From NCBI RefSeq assembly GCF_014648435.1, contig NZ_BMRC01000021.1, positions 1-64,000 on the forward strand: a stretch of DNA of 64,000 nt, given 5' to 3'. Positions 1-8,632 of this stretch are shown here, piece after piece (positions within the stretch are counted from its first letter, which is position 1; each line of letters begins with the position of its first letter). Below the pieces are notes generated by a model. That model was not told the origin of the DNA, did no database searches, and worked only from the letters and a program-made list of their open reading frames with translations. This DNA comes from Nonomuraea spiralis (GTDB lineage Bacteria > Actinomycetota > Actinomycetes > Streptosporangiales > Streptosporangiaceae). A program made the position numbers and the translations under genes.

Positions 1-200
1 TTGTCGACCTGGCTGGAGACGGCCTTGTCGGCGACTGCCGCGGCCAGGGAGGCGGGGTCTGCCGCCGCGCGGGGGGCGCCGGTGCCTTGCTGGGCCGGGG
101 GGACGCCGGGTGGGGCGGCGCTCGCGGGTGAGGGCTGCAGCGTCAGGGTCGCGGCTGTGGCCAGGCCGGCGACCGCCGCGAGTAAGGCTGTGCGTTTCAC
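1..200 (-). CDS. Secreted protein, N-terminal part only (runs off left edge)
   Basis: Only the first 66 codons are in the window. Translation from GTG at 200 begins with a Sec signal peptide: KRT, a hydrophobic stretch of about 20 residues and an A-S-A-A cleavage region near residue 29, followed by a Pro/Ala/Gly-rich stretch and then PASLAAAVADKAVSSQVD. A clear ribosome binding site AAAGGAG lies about 9 bases before the GTG. The Ala-rich propeptide-like start would suit a secreted metallopeptidase zymogen (M4 type is one possibility), but nothing catalytic is inside the window, so the function is open. Confidence 0.7.
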   Translation of the reverse strand, partial: MKRTALLAAVAGLATAATLTLQPSPASAAPPGVPPAQQGTGAPRAAADPASLAAAVADKAVSSQVD

Positions 201-409
201 GCTGTGGTGCTCCTTTCGGCGGGCTCCCTCGGGCCGTTGCCGCCTTTGGGCGGGTGTGGGCCACCACACGGTCAGGGGTCTCCTGGGTCGTGGGGTGTGA
301 GGGAAATGTGGGGGGTGATAAAGGGTGACGGGAGAGCAAGCGGACCGTTTCGCCTTGTTGCCGCCAGACGCTAAGCGTTTGCTGACGGCTCGAAAATACG
401 TATGTTCAT

Positions 410-423
410 CGGTAGGCATACCG
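410..423. promoter_or_regulatory. Inverted repeat between the divergent secreted-protein and AfsR-like genes
   Basis: CGGTA-GGCA-TACCG is a perfect 5+5 inverted repeat about 70 bases before the regulator start. The 293-base gap (201-493) holds no convincing gene; it must contain the two divergent promoters. The repeat could be an operator, but the half-sites are short. Confidence 0.25.
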
Positions 424-493
424 ACATTTCCGTTACGGCTGGTCACACCTCCGCACGTGCGGCGAGTACTCACGGTGTTGGACAATCGGACAC

Positions 494-3400
494 GTGCAGT
501 TCGGCATCCTGGGCCCGTTGGAGGTACGGCCGACCGGCGGCGACCCGATCGCCGTGGGCGGTCCCCGACCGCGTGCCCTGCTCGCCCTGCTGCTGCTGGA
601 GGCCGGTCGTACGGTCGCCGTCGACCGGCTCATCGACGCCCAGTACGGCGAGAGCCCACCGGCGGGCGCGGCCAACGCCGTACAGGCGCAGATCTCCCGG
701 CTGAGGCGCAACCTGCCCGACGGCCTGATCGAGTTCCACGGCGCGGGCTACCGGCTGGCGGTCCCGCCCGAGGACGTCGACGCCCACCGGTTCGAGCGGC
801 TGGCCCGCGAGGGCCGGCGGCTGCTCGTGGCCGGCCGGCACGCGGCGGCGGCGGCCACGCTCGGTGAGTGCCTGGACCTGTGGCGCGGCCCGGCGCTCGC
901 GGACGTGCGCGAGGCGGCGTACGCGCCCGGACAGGCCGACCGGCTGGAGGAGCTGCGCCTGGCCGCCCGCGAGGACCTGTACGAGGCCGACCTCCACCTG
1001 CCCGAGGCCGAGCCCGCGGCGGGGCTGCGCGAGCTGGTCGCCGCCCACCCGCTGCGGGAACGCCCGCGCGCGCTGCTGATGCGCGCCCTGCACGCGGCCG
1101 GGCGGCAGGCCGAGGCGCTGGCGGTCTACGACGAGGCGCGGCGGCTGCTCGCCGACGAGCTGGGGGCCGACCCCTCGCCCGAGTTGTCGGCACTGCACCT
1201 GGCGATCCTGCGGGGCGAGGAGCGGCGCGCGCACGCCACGCGGTCCGCGCCGCCGCCCCAGCTCACCACGTTCGTGGGCCGCGAGGAGGAGCTGGCCCGG
1301 CTGGCCGCGCTGCGCGAGGCGCGGCTGGTCACGATCACCGGGCCGGGCGGCACCGGCAAGACCCGCCTGGCCGTCGAGGCCGCCACCCGCGACGGGGGCA
1401 CGCAGGTGTGCTTCGCGGACCTGTCACCGGCCGGCACGGAGGAGCAGGTGCCGCTGCTGGTGCTGGCCGCGCTCGGGCTGCGCGAGTCGGCGCTCGGCCC
1501 GTCCGTCCCCGGCCTGCCCGACTACACCGAACGGCTGGTCGCCGCCCTGGCCGAGCAGGACCTGCTGCTCGTCCTGGACAACTGCGAGCACGTCGTCGCC
1601 GAGGCCGCCACGCTGGCCCGCCGCCTCCTGGCCGGCTGTCCCGGCGTGCGTGTCCTGGCCACCAGCAGGGAGCCGCTGGGCATCACCGGCGAGCACCTGG
1701 TCCCGCTCCCGCCGCTCGCCACCCCGCCGCCGGGCACCGCCGCCGGCGACGCGCTCGCCTACCCGGCGGTCAGGCTGTTCGCCGATCGGGCCGCCGCCGT
1801 ACGGCCGGGGCTGGAGCTCGACCTCGACGCGACGCTGAGCATCTGCGCGGCGCTCGACGGCCTGCCGCTGGCCATCGAGCTGGCCGCGGCCCGGGTGCGC
1901 ACGTTCGCCGTCGCGGAGATCGCCGCGCGGCTGGCCGATCACGGCCGGTTCCGGCTGCTGTCGCGCGGCGACCGTACGGCGGCCGCCCGGCACCGGACGC
2001 TGCACGCGGTGGTGGAGTGGAGCTGGGACCTGCTGGACGCCGAGGAGCAGGTGCTGGCCAGGCGGTTCTCGGTGTTCGCGGGCGGCGCGCGCCTGGAGGC
2101 GGTCGAGCGGGTGTGCGGCGAGGACAGCGCGGTGCTCCTGGCCGACCTGGTGGACAAGTCGCTGGTCGAGACCGCCGGAGACCGCTACCGGATGCTCGAC
2201 ACCATCCGGCTGTTCTGCGCCGAGCGGCTGGCCGAGGCCGGCGAGGAGGAGCGGATGCGCGCCGCGCACGCCGCCTGGCACCTTGAGCACGCCCAGCGCG
2301 CCGAACCCCACCTCTACCGCGCCGAGCAACTCGAATGGCTGGCCCGCCTCGGGGCCGAGGACGCCGATCTCCAGGCCGCGCTGCGCTGGGACGTCGAGCA
2401 CGACCCGCCGGCGGCGCTGCGGCTGATCTCCGCCCTGGCCATGTACTGGTACCTGAGCGGGCGCAGGGGTCAGGCCGTCCAGCCCGCCAGGCGGCTGCTC
2501 GACGCGATCGGCCACGAGCCGCCGCCGGACCTGACCGACGAGTACCTGCTCGCCGTCCTGCACGCCGTCCCCGGGACCGAGTCACCGCACTGGAGGCGGG
2601 CCGTCGAGATCACGACGGAGCCGGACCGGCCGGTACGGCACCCGTTCGCCGCCGCGCTGTGGGGCATGACGGCGGGCCCGCCCGAGCGGAGCGCGGACCG
2701 GCCGCGGCGACGCGAGCTCGGCGGCGACCCGTGGAGCCGGACGCTCGGCCGGCTCAGCGAGGCGCTGCTCGAGCTGCTGGACGGCGGGATCGTGACGGCC
2801 GAGCGGGAGCTGGAGATCGTGCTGGCGGAGTTCGGCGCGCTGGGCGAACGCTGGGGGAAGGCGCAGGGGCTCGACTGGCTGGCGGTGATCGCGGGCTGGC
2901 GCGGCGAGTGGGCGCGGGCGATGGAGTTGTGGGCGGAGGCGCTGGGACTGCTCGACGAGCTCGGGGCACTGGACGAGCTGGTGGACGTGCTGTTCCGGCG
3001 GGCCGACGCCCGGCTGCGCGCGGGCGACACGGCGGCGGCCAGGGCCGACTTCCTGCGCGCCCGCGAGCTGGCCCGCGAGCTGGGCCGTCCGGAGCTGACG
3101 GCGGCCGTGCTCGTACGGCTGGGTGACCTGGCCAGGATCGAGGGGGATCTCGGCGAGGCCGGCGAGCGGCTGCGGGACGCGCTGGCCGTCACCACCCAGG
3201 GCGCCCCGGCGGCCGGGGGCACGGGGGCGCAGCTGTCCACGGCGCTGGGCCGGCTGGCCCAGGCCAGGGGCGAGGCGGCCGAGGCCGCGGCCCTGCACCG
3301 GGATGCGGTGGCCGCCGTGCTGCACTCGCCGGTCAGCAGCGACCTCGCCGACGCCGTCGAGGGCCTGGCCGGGGCCGCCCTGCTCGACGACCCGCCGGAA

Positions 3401-3583
3401 CGGGCGGCGCTGCTGCTCGGCATCGGGGTGGCGCTGCGCGGCATGGCGGTGACCGGCGACCGGGACGTCGCCGCGACGGCCGCCGCCGCCACGGCCGCGC
3501 TCGGCCCGGAGCGCTTCGCCGCCCTGTACGCCCGCGGCGCCGCGATGACCAGGGACGAGGCCCAGTCCACGCTCCTCACCTGA
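494..3583 (+). CDS. AfsR/SARP-type transcriptional regulator (HTH-BTAD-NB-ARC-TPR)
   Basis: A 1029-residue cytoplasmic regulator. Residues 1-90 form an OmpR-type winged helix (start MQFGILGPLEV), residues about 95-240 the bacterial transcriptional activator domain, then a STAND-type NTPase with Walker A GPGGTGKTR near residue 285 and Walker B LLLVLDNCEH near 356, followed by a long Ala/Leu/Glu-rich TPR-like region to the end. This is the architecture of AfsR-like activators of secondary metabolism or stress genes, which use ATP binding to switch activity. The GTG start at 494 gives the expected first beta strand. No biosynthetic cluster is adjacent; the closest downstream gene is a flavin monooxygenase, a possible target. 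A second regulator of the same build lies at 23248. Confidence 0.9.
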   Translation: MQFGILGPLEVRPTGGDPIAVGGPRPRALLALLLLEAGRTVAVDRLIDAQYGESPPAGAANAVQAQISRLRRNLPDGLIEFHGAGYRLAVPPEDVDAHRFERLAREGRRLLVAGRHAAAAATLGECLDLWRGPALADVREAAYAPGQADRLEELRLAAREDLYEADLHLPEAEPAAGLRELVAAHPLRERPRALLMRALHAAGRQAEALAVYDEARRLLADELGADPSPELSALHLAILRGEERRAHATRSAPPPQLTTFVGREEELARLAALREARLVTITGPGGTGKTRLAVEAATRDGGTQVCFADLSPAGTEEQVPLLVLAALGLRESALGPSVPGLPDYTERLVAALAEQDLLLVLDNCEHVVAEAATLARRLLAGCPGVRVLATSREPLGITGEHLVPLPPLATPPPGTAAGDALAYPAVRLFADRAAAVRPGLELDLDATLSICAALDGLPLAIELAAARVRTFAVAEIAARLADHGRFRLLSRGDRTAAARHRTLHAVVEWSWDLLDAEEQVLARRFSVFAGGARLEAVERVCGEDSAVLLADLVDKSLVETAGDRYRMLDTIRLFCAERLAEAGEEERMRAAHAAWHLEHAQRAEPHLYRAEQLEWLARLGAEDADLQAALRWDVEHDPPAALRLISALAMYWYLSGRRGQAVQPARRLLDAIGHEPPPDLTDEYLLAVLHAVPGTESPHWRRAVEITTEPDRPVRHPFAAALWGMTAGPPERSADRPRRRELGGDPWSRTLGRLSEALLELLDGGIVTAERELEIVLAEFGALGERWGKAQGLDWLAVIAGWRGEWARAMELWAEALGLLDELGALDELVDVLFRRADARLRAGDTAAARADFLRARELARELGRPELTAAVLVRLGDLARIEGDLGEAGERLRDALAVTTQGAPAAGGTGAQLSTALGRLAQARGEAAEAAALHRDAVAAVLHSPVSSDLADAVEGLAGAALLDDPPERAALLLGIGVALRGMAVTGDRDVAATAAAATAALGPERFAALYARGAAMTRDEAQSTLLT

Positions 3584-3650
3584 CGGGCGTCCCGGGGACT
3601 GTCAGCCGGTCGTCGCCGGGTTGTCAGCGCTCCCGGCGAGGCTTGCCGGC

Positions 3651-4805
3651 ATGAGAAGCACCCTGAAGAACAGCAACGTCCTCATCTCCGGCGCCAGCAT
3701 CGGCGGCCCCGCGCTGGCCTACTGGCTCGCCCGCCACGGCTGCAACGTCACCGTCGTCGAGAAGGCGCCGGCCCTGCGCGAGGGCGGCCAGGCGGTGGAC
3801 TTCAAGGGCGAGACCCACCACACGGTCCTGACCCGGATGGGCATCCTGGACGACGTGCGCCGCCTCCAGACCGGCGGCGCCGACCAGCAGTTCGTGGACG
3901 CCTCCGGCCGTACGCTCGCGGTCATGCCCGGCGAGTTCAGCGGCGGCGACATCGAGATCCGCCGCGGCGACCTGGCCCGGCTGCTGTACGAGCGCACCGC
4001 CTCCTCCTGCGAGTACGTCTTCGGCGACTCCATCACCTCGCTCACCGAGACCCCGGGCGGCGTGCACGTCACCTTCGAACGTTCGGCGCCCCGCACGTTC
4101 GACCTGGTCGTGGGCGCGGACGGGATCCACTCCAACGTCCGCAGGCTCGCCATCGGCCCCGAGTCCGACTGCGTGGACTTCCTCGGCCACTACTACGCGC
4201 TGGTGGAGCTGGACGCCGACTTCGGCCCCGACGGCCGGATCTACAACGAGCCCGGCAGGATGGTCGCGGTCGGCGGGCCGAAGGCGCCGGCGTTCTTCGT
4301 GTTCGCCTCCCCGCAGCTCGACTACGACCGCTACGACGTCGAGCAGCAGAAGGCGATCCTGACGCGGGCGTACGCCGGGATGGGCTGGCGCACGCCGCAG
4401 GTCCTCGACGCGGTGCGCGGCGCCAAGGACGTCTACCTCGACTCGATCAGCAGGGTGAGCATCGACCGGTACGCCCAGGGCCGAGTGGCGCTGCTGGGCG
4501 ACGCGGCGTACGGCAACACGCTGGGCGGCTTCGGCACCGGGCTGGCGGTGGTGGGCGCGTACGTGCTGGCGGGCGAACTGGCCGCGGCGGGCGGCGACCA
4601 CCGCGTGGCCTTCGCCGAGTACGAGCGCCAGATGCGCGGCTACGCCAAGGTCGCGAAGAGCGGCAACGCGGGCCCTTTCCTGGCTCCCAGCACCCCCGCC
4701 CGGATCCGCATGCGCAACTGGACCTTCAAGTTCGGCTTCCTGCTCAGCCTGATGTTGAAGCTGACCGACAGGTTCGCCACGGACATCAAGCTCAAGAACT
4801 ACTGA
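3651..4805 (+). CDS. FAD-dependent monooxygenase (PheA/TfdB/TetX-like)
   Basis: A 384-residue class A flavoprotein monooxygenase expected to use FAD and NAD(P)H to hydroxylate an aromatic or polyketide-like substrate. Visible motifs are the N-terminal dinucleotide fold VLISGASIGGPALAYWLARHG, the DG motif VVGADGIHSNVR near residue 160 and the second FAD motif ALLGDAAYGNTLGGFGTG near residue 283. The ATG at 3651 is preferred to an upstream TTG because it opens directly into the Rossmann strand. It follows the AfsR-like regulator by 67 bases in the same direction. It converges with the methyltransferase gene and the stop codons overlap by 7 bases. Substrate cannot be inferred; detoxifying oxidation of drugs and tailoring of a metabolite are both possible. 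Confidence 0.88.
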   Translation: MRSTLKNSNVLISGASIGGPALAYWLARHGCNVTVVEKAPALREGGQAVDFKGETHHTVLTRMGILDDVRRLQTGGADQQFVDASGRTLAVMPGEFSGGDIEIRRGDLARLLYERTASSCEYVFGDSITSLTETPGGVHVTFERSAPRTFDLVVGADGIHSNVRRLAIGPESDCVDFLGHYYALVELDADFGPDGRIYNEPGRMVAVGGPKAPAFFVFASPQLDYDRYDVEQQKAILTRAYAGMGWRTPQVLDAVRGAKDVYLDSISRVSIDRYAQGRVALLGDAAYGNTLGGFGTGLAVVGAYVLAGELAAAGGDHRVAFAEYERQMRGYAKVAKSGNAGPFLAPSTPARIRMRNWTFKFGFLLSLMLKLTDRFATDIKLKNY

Positions 4806-5617
4806 ACGGTCACCCGGCCCACACCCGCGTCGAGGCGGATCCGGGGCGGGCCGTCCACCAGGGGGATGTCGTCCCCGTCGCCGAGCCGCCAGTCCTGGAC
4901 GGGCACCAGACCGGGCCCGATCAGCTCGAACCCCTCGAACAACCGCAACACCTCGCCATGGGGGCGGAACGCGCCCTGGGCGGGCGTGCCGGCCGTGGAG
5001 AGGGTGAGCTGGGCGATGGCCTCGGGAGAGCTCTCGGCCATCGCGTGGGAGAGCACCAGATGGCTGCCGGGCACCATGTGCTTCCTGAACGCGGCCACGA
5101 TGCCGTGCGGGTCCTCGGCGTCCATGACGAAGTGCAGCACGCCGACCATCAGCACGCAGACCGGCTGCTCGAAGTCGATCAGGCCGGTCACGTGCGGGTC
5201 GGCGAGGATGTCGGCGGGCTTGCGCAGGTCGGCCTGGATGCTGGCGACGCCCGGCTGGTCGGCGAGCATCACCTGGGCGTGCAGGCGCACCACCGGGTCG
5301 TGGTCCACGTAGATCACCCGGCAGGCGGGGCTCACCCGGCGGACGGTCTTGTGGATGCTGGGCGAGGTGGGGATGCCGGTGCCGAGGTCGATGAACTGGC
5401 GCACGCCCTGGCGGGCGACGTGGCGCACCGCCTCGATCTGGAAACGACGGTTGGCCCTGGCGACGGCGCGGGCCTCGGGCGCTACGGCCAGCAGCTTCTC
5501 GGCGACCGCGCGATCGACGGCGACGTTGTCCTTGCCGCCGAGCAAGTAGTCGTACACCCGGGCGGAACTTGGGACATTTGGGTCTACTCCGGGAGGAACA
5601 CGTTCTAGCTCAGACAT
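4799..5617 (-). CDS. SAM-dependent methyltransferase, DUF574/Methyltransf_19 family
   Basis: A 272-residue protein of a family expanded in actinomycetes. It starts with the family signature P-N-V-P-S-S-A-R-V-Y-D-Y-L-L-G-G-K-D-N near residue 15 and carries a SAM-binding DLGTGIPT loop near residue 78, followed by the acidic strand end VIYVDHDP. Length and layout match the family. Substrate is unknown for almost all members. ATG at 5617; a GAGGA element lies 11 bases upstream. It converges with the monooxygenase, so the two are not co-transcribed. Confidence 0.9.
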   Translation of the reverse strand: MSELERVPPGVDPNVPSSARVYDYLLGGKDNVAVDRAVAEKLLAVAPEARAVARANRRFQIEAVRHVARQGVRQFIDLGTGIPTSPSIHKTVRRVSPACRVIYVDHDPVVRLHAQVMLADQPGVASIQADLRKPADILADPHVTGLIDFEQPVCVLMVGVLHFVMDAEDPHGIVAAFRKHMVPGSHLVLSHAMAESSPEAIAQLTLSTAGTPAQGAFRPHGEVLRLFEGFELIGPGLVPVQDWRLGDGDDIPLVDGPPRIRLDAGVGRVTVQ

Positions 5618-5718
5618 GGCAACCCATTTCCTCGCCTACCGCTGTTCGCTGGTCATACTACTCGGTAACTTCCGGCGCGACCGGGAAGTTCCGGCGGTCC
5701 GACACAACAGAACGCGTT

Positions 5719-6031
5719 CTACTTCGCCGCGTAGCCGCATGAGCGGGGGTCTTCGAACTCGGGATCGAGCTCGATCCTGCTCAGGATGGTCGCGTCGTCG
5801 CGGACCTCGGCCCACTGGTTGGAGAACCCGGTGAGCTGGAGCACGAGGTTGGCCTCGCCGCGGTCGTGCACCCCCTCGGCCCCCCCGCGTCATCCAGCCC
5901 ACCAGCGCGGCGCCCACCCCGGCGGCCAGCCACGGCTGCTCCCGTCCCCGGTTCAGTACGCGCCCGGCCGCGCCGGCGGTCTCCGGCCCGGCGGTCTCGG
6001 AGTGCGCGGCGGGCAACGTCTGAAATGTCAT
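5719..6031 (-). pseudogene. Small gene interrupted by a single-base frameshift in a G7 tract
   Basis: Reading the minus strand from ATG at 6031 gives MTFQTLPAAHSETAG, then a hydrophobic stretch PWLAAGVGAALVGW followed by MTRG. At the run of seven G (plus-strand C at 5880-5886) the natural codon pattern moves to the +1 frame and continues as GAEGVHDRGEANLVLQLTG and FSNQWAEVRDDATILSR to SCGYAAK and a stop at 5719. Both halves have strong GC3 bias. Removing one G restores an uninterrupted 103-residue protein. It may be a true pseudogene, a phase-variable or slippery tract, or a sequencing error. I do not recognise the family. One possible transmembrane segment lies at residues 34-48. Confidence 0.6.
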
Positions 6032-6064
6032 GGCACAAGAGGATGCATCAGGCCGGGAGCGGCG

Positions 6065-7024
6065 TCATCCGCCGGGCGGGGCGAAGCGGCCCAGCAGCGT
6101 GGCCGCCTCGGCGAAGCCGGCCACCACGTCGGCGGCCGTACGCCGCTCGCGCACCATCCCGACGGCCTCGCCCGCGTAGACGCAGGCGGTGTCGAAGTCG
6201 CCGTCGCGGCGGGCGGCGGCGATCAGCTCCGCGGCCTCCTCGTCGGCGGCCAGTTCCGCCTCGCGGCCGGCCCAGCGGTCGAAGAAGGTGTTGCGCAGCG
6301 CCCGGCCGCCGTACTCCGCGGGCCAGTCCAGGCGCTGGGCCACGTCGAAGACGCGGCCGTAGGCGGTGTCGGTCTCCGTCGCGGCCAGCACGCGGGCCGC
6401 CGCGGGGCCGGACAGCGCCGTCTCCGCGCACCCCATGAACGCCGTGCCGACCCACGCCCCCTCGGCCCCCGCCGCCAGCACGGCGGCCAGCCCGCGCGCG
6501 GTCGCGATGCCGCCCGCCGCCAGCACCGGGATCCGCACCGCGTCGAGCACGCTCTGGAGCAGCGGCAGCGTGCCCACCTCGGCGCGCCCGTGGCCGCCCG
6601 CCTCCGACCCGCGCGCGACGACCGCGTCCACGCCGGCCTGCTCGGCCGCGCGGGCCTCGTCCGTGGTGCCCGCCTGCGTGACGACCGTGACGCCGGCCTG
6701 CCGCAACTCCTCCACGTACCTCTGGTACGGCCCGAAGCTCACGGAGACCAGCGGCGGCCGGGCCGCGAGCACGGCCTCGAACTGGCCGGGATTGCCGGGC
6801 AGCGCCCAGGCCATGAGCCCGATCCCGTACGGCCGCCCGCCACGCGCGGCGACGGCGGCCTCGGCCTCGATCCAGGAGGCGGGGGTGGCCGAGGAGACCC
6901 CGATCATGCCGAGCGCGCCGGCCGCGGAGACGGCGGCGGCCAGCCGGCCCGCGCTCACTCCCGCCATGGGGGCACTCACCAGGGGCACCGTCAGCCCGAA
7001 CCGCTCGGTCAGCCACGTACGCAC
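6065..7024 (-). CDS. Nitronate monooxygenase (2-nitropropane dioxygenase family)
   Basis: A 319-residue FMN-dependent TIM-barrel enzyme that oxidises alkyl nitronates (such as propionate 3-nitronate) to carbonyl compounds and nitrite. Evidence: N-terminal LTVPLVSAPMAGVSAGRLAAA, the central GSEAGGHG segment that holds the catalytic His of the family, and the phosphate-binding PVLAAGGIATARGLAAVLAAGAEGAWVGTAF blocks. The start is taken as GTG at 7024, because GGGGAG lies 4-5 bases before it; an in-frame ATG at 7045 is less well placed. The gene is monocistronic and divergent from the small ORF at 7223. Confidence 0.9.
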   Translation of the reverse strand: MRTWLTERFGLTVPLVSAPMAGVSAGRLAAAVSAAGALGMIGVSSATPASWIEAEAAVAARGGRPYGIGLMAWALPGNPGQFEAVLAARPPLVSVSFGPYQRYVEELRQAGVTVVTQAGTTDEARAAEQAGVDAVVARGSEAGGHGRAEVGTLPLLQSVLDAVRIPVLAAGGIATARGLAAVLAAGAEGAWVGTAFMGCAETALSGPAAARVLAATETDTAYGRVFDVAQRLDWPAEYGGRALRNTFFDRWAGREAELAADEEAAELIAAARRDGDFDTACVYAGEAVGMVRERRTAADVVAGFAEAATLLGRFAPPGG

Positions 7025-7222
7025 GCCGCTCCCCTTCCGCCTCACCCGCTACGGCCAGTCTCGCACCACGACGTCCAAGAGCGTGGCGCGAGGGGGACAA
7101 CGCAGGATCCGTACGAAAGTAGGGCCGGTTGACCGATGCGCCGGAGGCGGGTGCTTGTGCATCCTGGTGGGGACGGGTCCGGCGCGTGGCCTGTTGTGAA
7201 CCTCGAAGGGAGTCACCAGCAC

Positions 7223-7408
7223 ATGGACAGCGCTGCAGCCCGCCCGACCGTGGTCCTGGACAACGGGGTCGTCGGCCGGATCATGCTGGCCCACCGGTCA
7301 CGGCGCGATCTGGTGCTCGTGCTCGGCATGGACGGCACCCTGCTGAGCTGCGACCTCGACGGCATCGCCTGCGTGGTCGGCGGCAAGCCGCTGTGCCGCG
7401 ACGGCTGA
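7223..7408 (+). CDS. Small protein of unknown function (61 aa)
   Basis: ATG at 7223 follows a GAAGGGAG element by about 10 bases and gives a 61-residue protein starting MDSAAARPTVVLDNGVVG and ending CVVGGKPLCRDG. It has alternating hydrophobic residues, two Cys in the C-terminal third and no signal or membrane segment. The open frame extends upstream to 7136, so a longer form is possible. Codon use is gene-like. I do not recognise it. The 198-base gap before it carries the divergent promoters for it and for the nitronate monooxygenase. Confidence 0.5.
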   Translation: MDSAAARPTVVLDNGVVGRIMLAHRSRRDLVLVLGMDGTLLSCDLDGIACVVGGKPLCRDG

Positions 7409-7430
7409 CCTCCGCGCGGGAGGCGGGTGG

Positions 7431-8531
7431 TCAGGACCGGGCCACCAGGGCGGCCAGCTCGCCGACGGCGGTGAAGTCGTTGGTGAGCCGGTTCTTGGTG
7501 AGGGCGACGGCGGTGCCGGACGCGGTGTCGGCCCACGCGTAGCTGCCGCCCGCCCCGCCGACGCCGAACGCCGTCGCGCTCTCCTGCGGCGAGGCCCCGG
7601 GCAGCCCGATCGTGAAGCCGAGGCCCCATGTCGAGGGCATGCCGAAGACCTCGTCCGGGCCGCTGAAGGCCACCGCGGTCGCCTCACGCAGCCGTTCCGG
7701 GGAGATCAGCCGGACGCCGTCCACCTCGCCGAGCAGGGCCGCGTACATGCGGGCGATCGCCCTGGCCGAGGTCTTGCCGCCGGCCGGGATGTCGGCGGTC
7801 AGGTAGTCGGGCCGGCTGCCGAGCGCGGCGGTCGGCATCAGCTCCATCGGGCCGGCCTTGAACATCGGCAGGTCGGCCGGCATGTCGCCGAACGCCGACG
7901 GGTCCATGGGCACGTCCTCCAGCGTGGCCAGGCGGTGCTGCTCCTCCTGGGGCATGCCGAAGTAGAGCTCGCGGGCCACGCCCAGCGGGCCGGAGACCTC
8001 CTCCAGCAACACCTGCGAGATGCGCTTGCCGGTGGCCCTGCGGACGATCTCGCCGACCAGGAAGCCGAAGGTGTAGGCGTGGTAGCCCATCTTCGTGCCC
8101 GGCTCCCACCACAACTCGGCGTTCTCCAGCGCGGCGACCATCTTGTCCCAGTCGCAGACGTCCTCGGGCGTGGTGTCGAGCGGCACCCCGGGCACGCCGG
8201 CCGTGTGGCTCAGCACGTGGCGGACGGTCACGCCCTCCTTGCCGTTCCTCGCGAACTCCGGCCACAGCTCGGCGACGGGGGTGTCGTAGCCGTACAGGCC
8301 GCGCTCGGCCAGCAGGTGGGCGACGGCCGAGGTCGCGCCCTTGCCGATGGAGAAGTTGTAGAACGGCGTGTCGGAGGTGACCGGCCGGCCGGTCGCCGGG
8401 TCGGCCACGCCCGCCACCACATCCACGATCTGGACGCCGTCCCGGTAGACGGCCACCTGGAGCCCGCGCTCGGCGCCCGACTCGACGAGCCGGTCGGCGT
8501 TCTCCTGCACCTGCTTCTGAAGGTCACTCAT
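7431..8531 (-). CDS. Serine hydrolase, beta-lactamase/esterase EstB family
   Basis: A 366-residue class C beta-lactamase-fold hydrolase. The SxxK nucleophile motif is S61-I-G-K64, and the YxN-equivalent is Y150-H-A-Y153 in WWEPGTKMGYHAYTFG, as in EstB-type carboxylesterases rather than true AmpC enzymes. There is no signal peptide, so it acts in the cytoplasm, which also argues for esterase or amidohydrolase activity. It ends with a conserved family tail (GVGGAGGSYAWADTASG). It is divergent from a TetR regulator 101 bases away with an imperfect palindrome between the two, so it is very likely that regulator's target. Confidence 0.88.
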   Translation of the reverse strand: MSDLQKQVQENADRLVESGAERGLQVAVYRDGVQIVDVVAGVADPATGRPVTSDTPFYNFSIGKGATSAVAHLLAERGLYGYDTPVAELWPEFARNGKEGVTVRHVLSHTAGVPGVPLDTTPEDVCDWDKMVAALENAELWWEPGTKMGYHAYTFGFLVGEIVRRATGKRISQVLLEEVSGPLGVARELYFGMPQEEQHRLATLEDVPMDPSAFGDMPADLPMFKAGPMELMPTAALGSRPDYLTADIPAGGKTSARAIARMYAALLGEVDGVRLISPERLREATAVAFSGPDEVFGMPSTWGLGFTIGLPGASPQESATAFGVGGAGGSYAWADTASGTAVALTKNRLTNDFTAVGELAALVARS

Positions 8532-8559
8532 GTCGAAACTCCTGCCCGGTTCTGGAACT

Positions 8560-8595
8560 GGACGGTACAGTACTCAGATCAGTACGGAACTGTCC
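8560..8595. promoter_or_regulatory. TetR operator between serine hydrolase and tetR
   Basis: GGACGGTACAGTACT at 8560-8574 and AGTACGGAACTGTCC at 8581-8595 form an imperfect inverted repeat (12 of 15 matching) around a 6-base centre. A second overlapping pair, ACAGTACT at 8567 and AGTACTGT at 8596, extends the symmetry. The position between two divergent starts is typical for a TetR dimer pair controlling both genes. Confidence 0.65.
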
Positions 8596-8632
8596 AGTAC
8601 TGTGGGAACAAGTGATCGAAAAGGTGGCGCCA

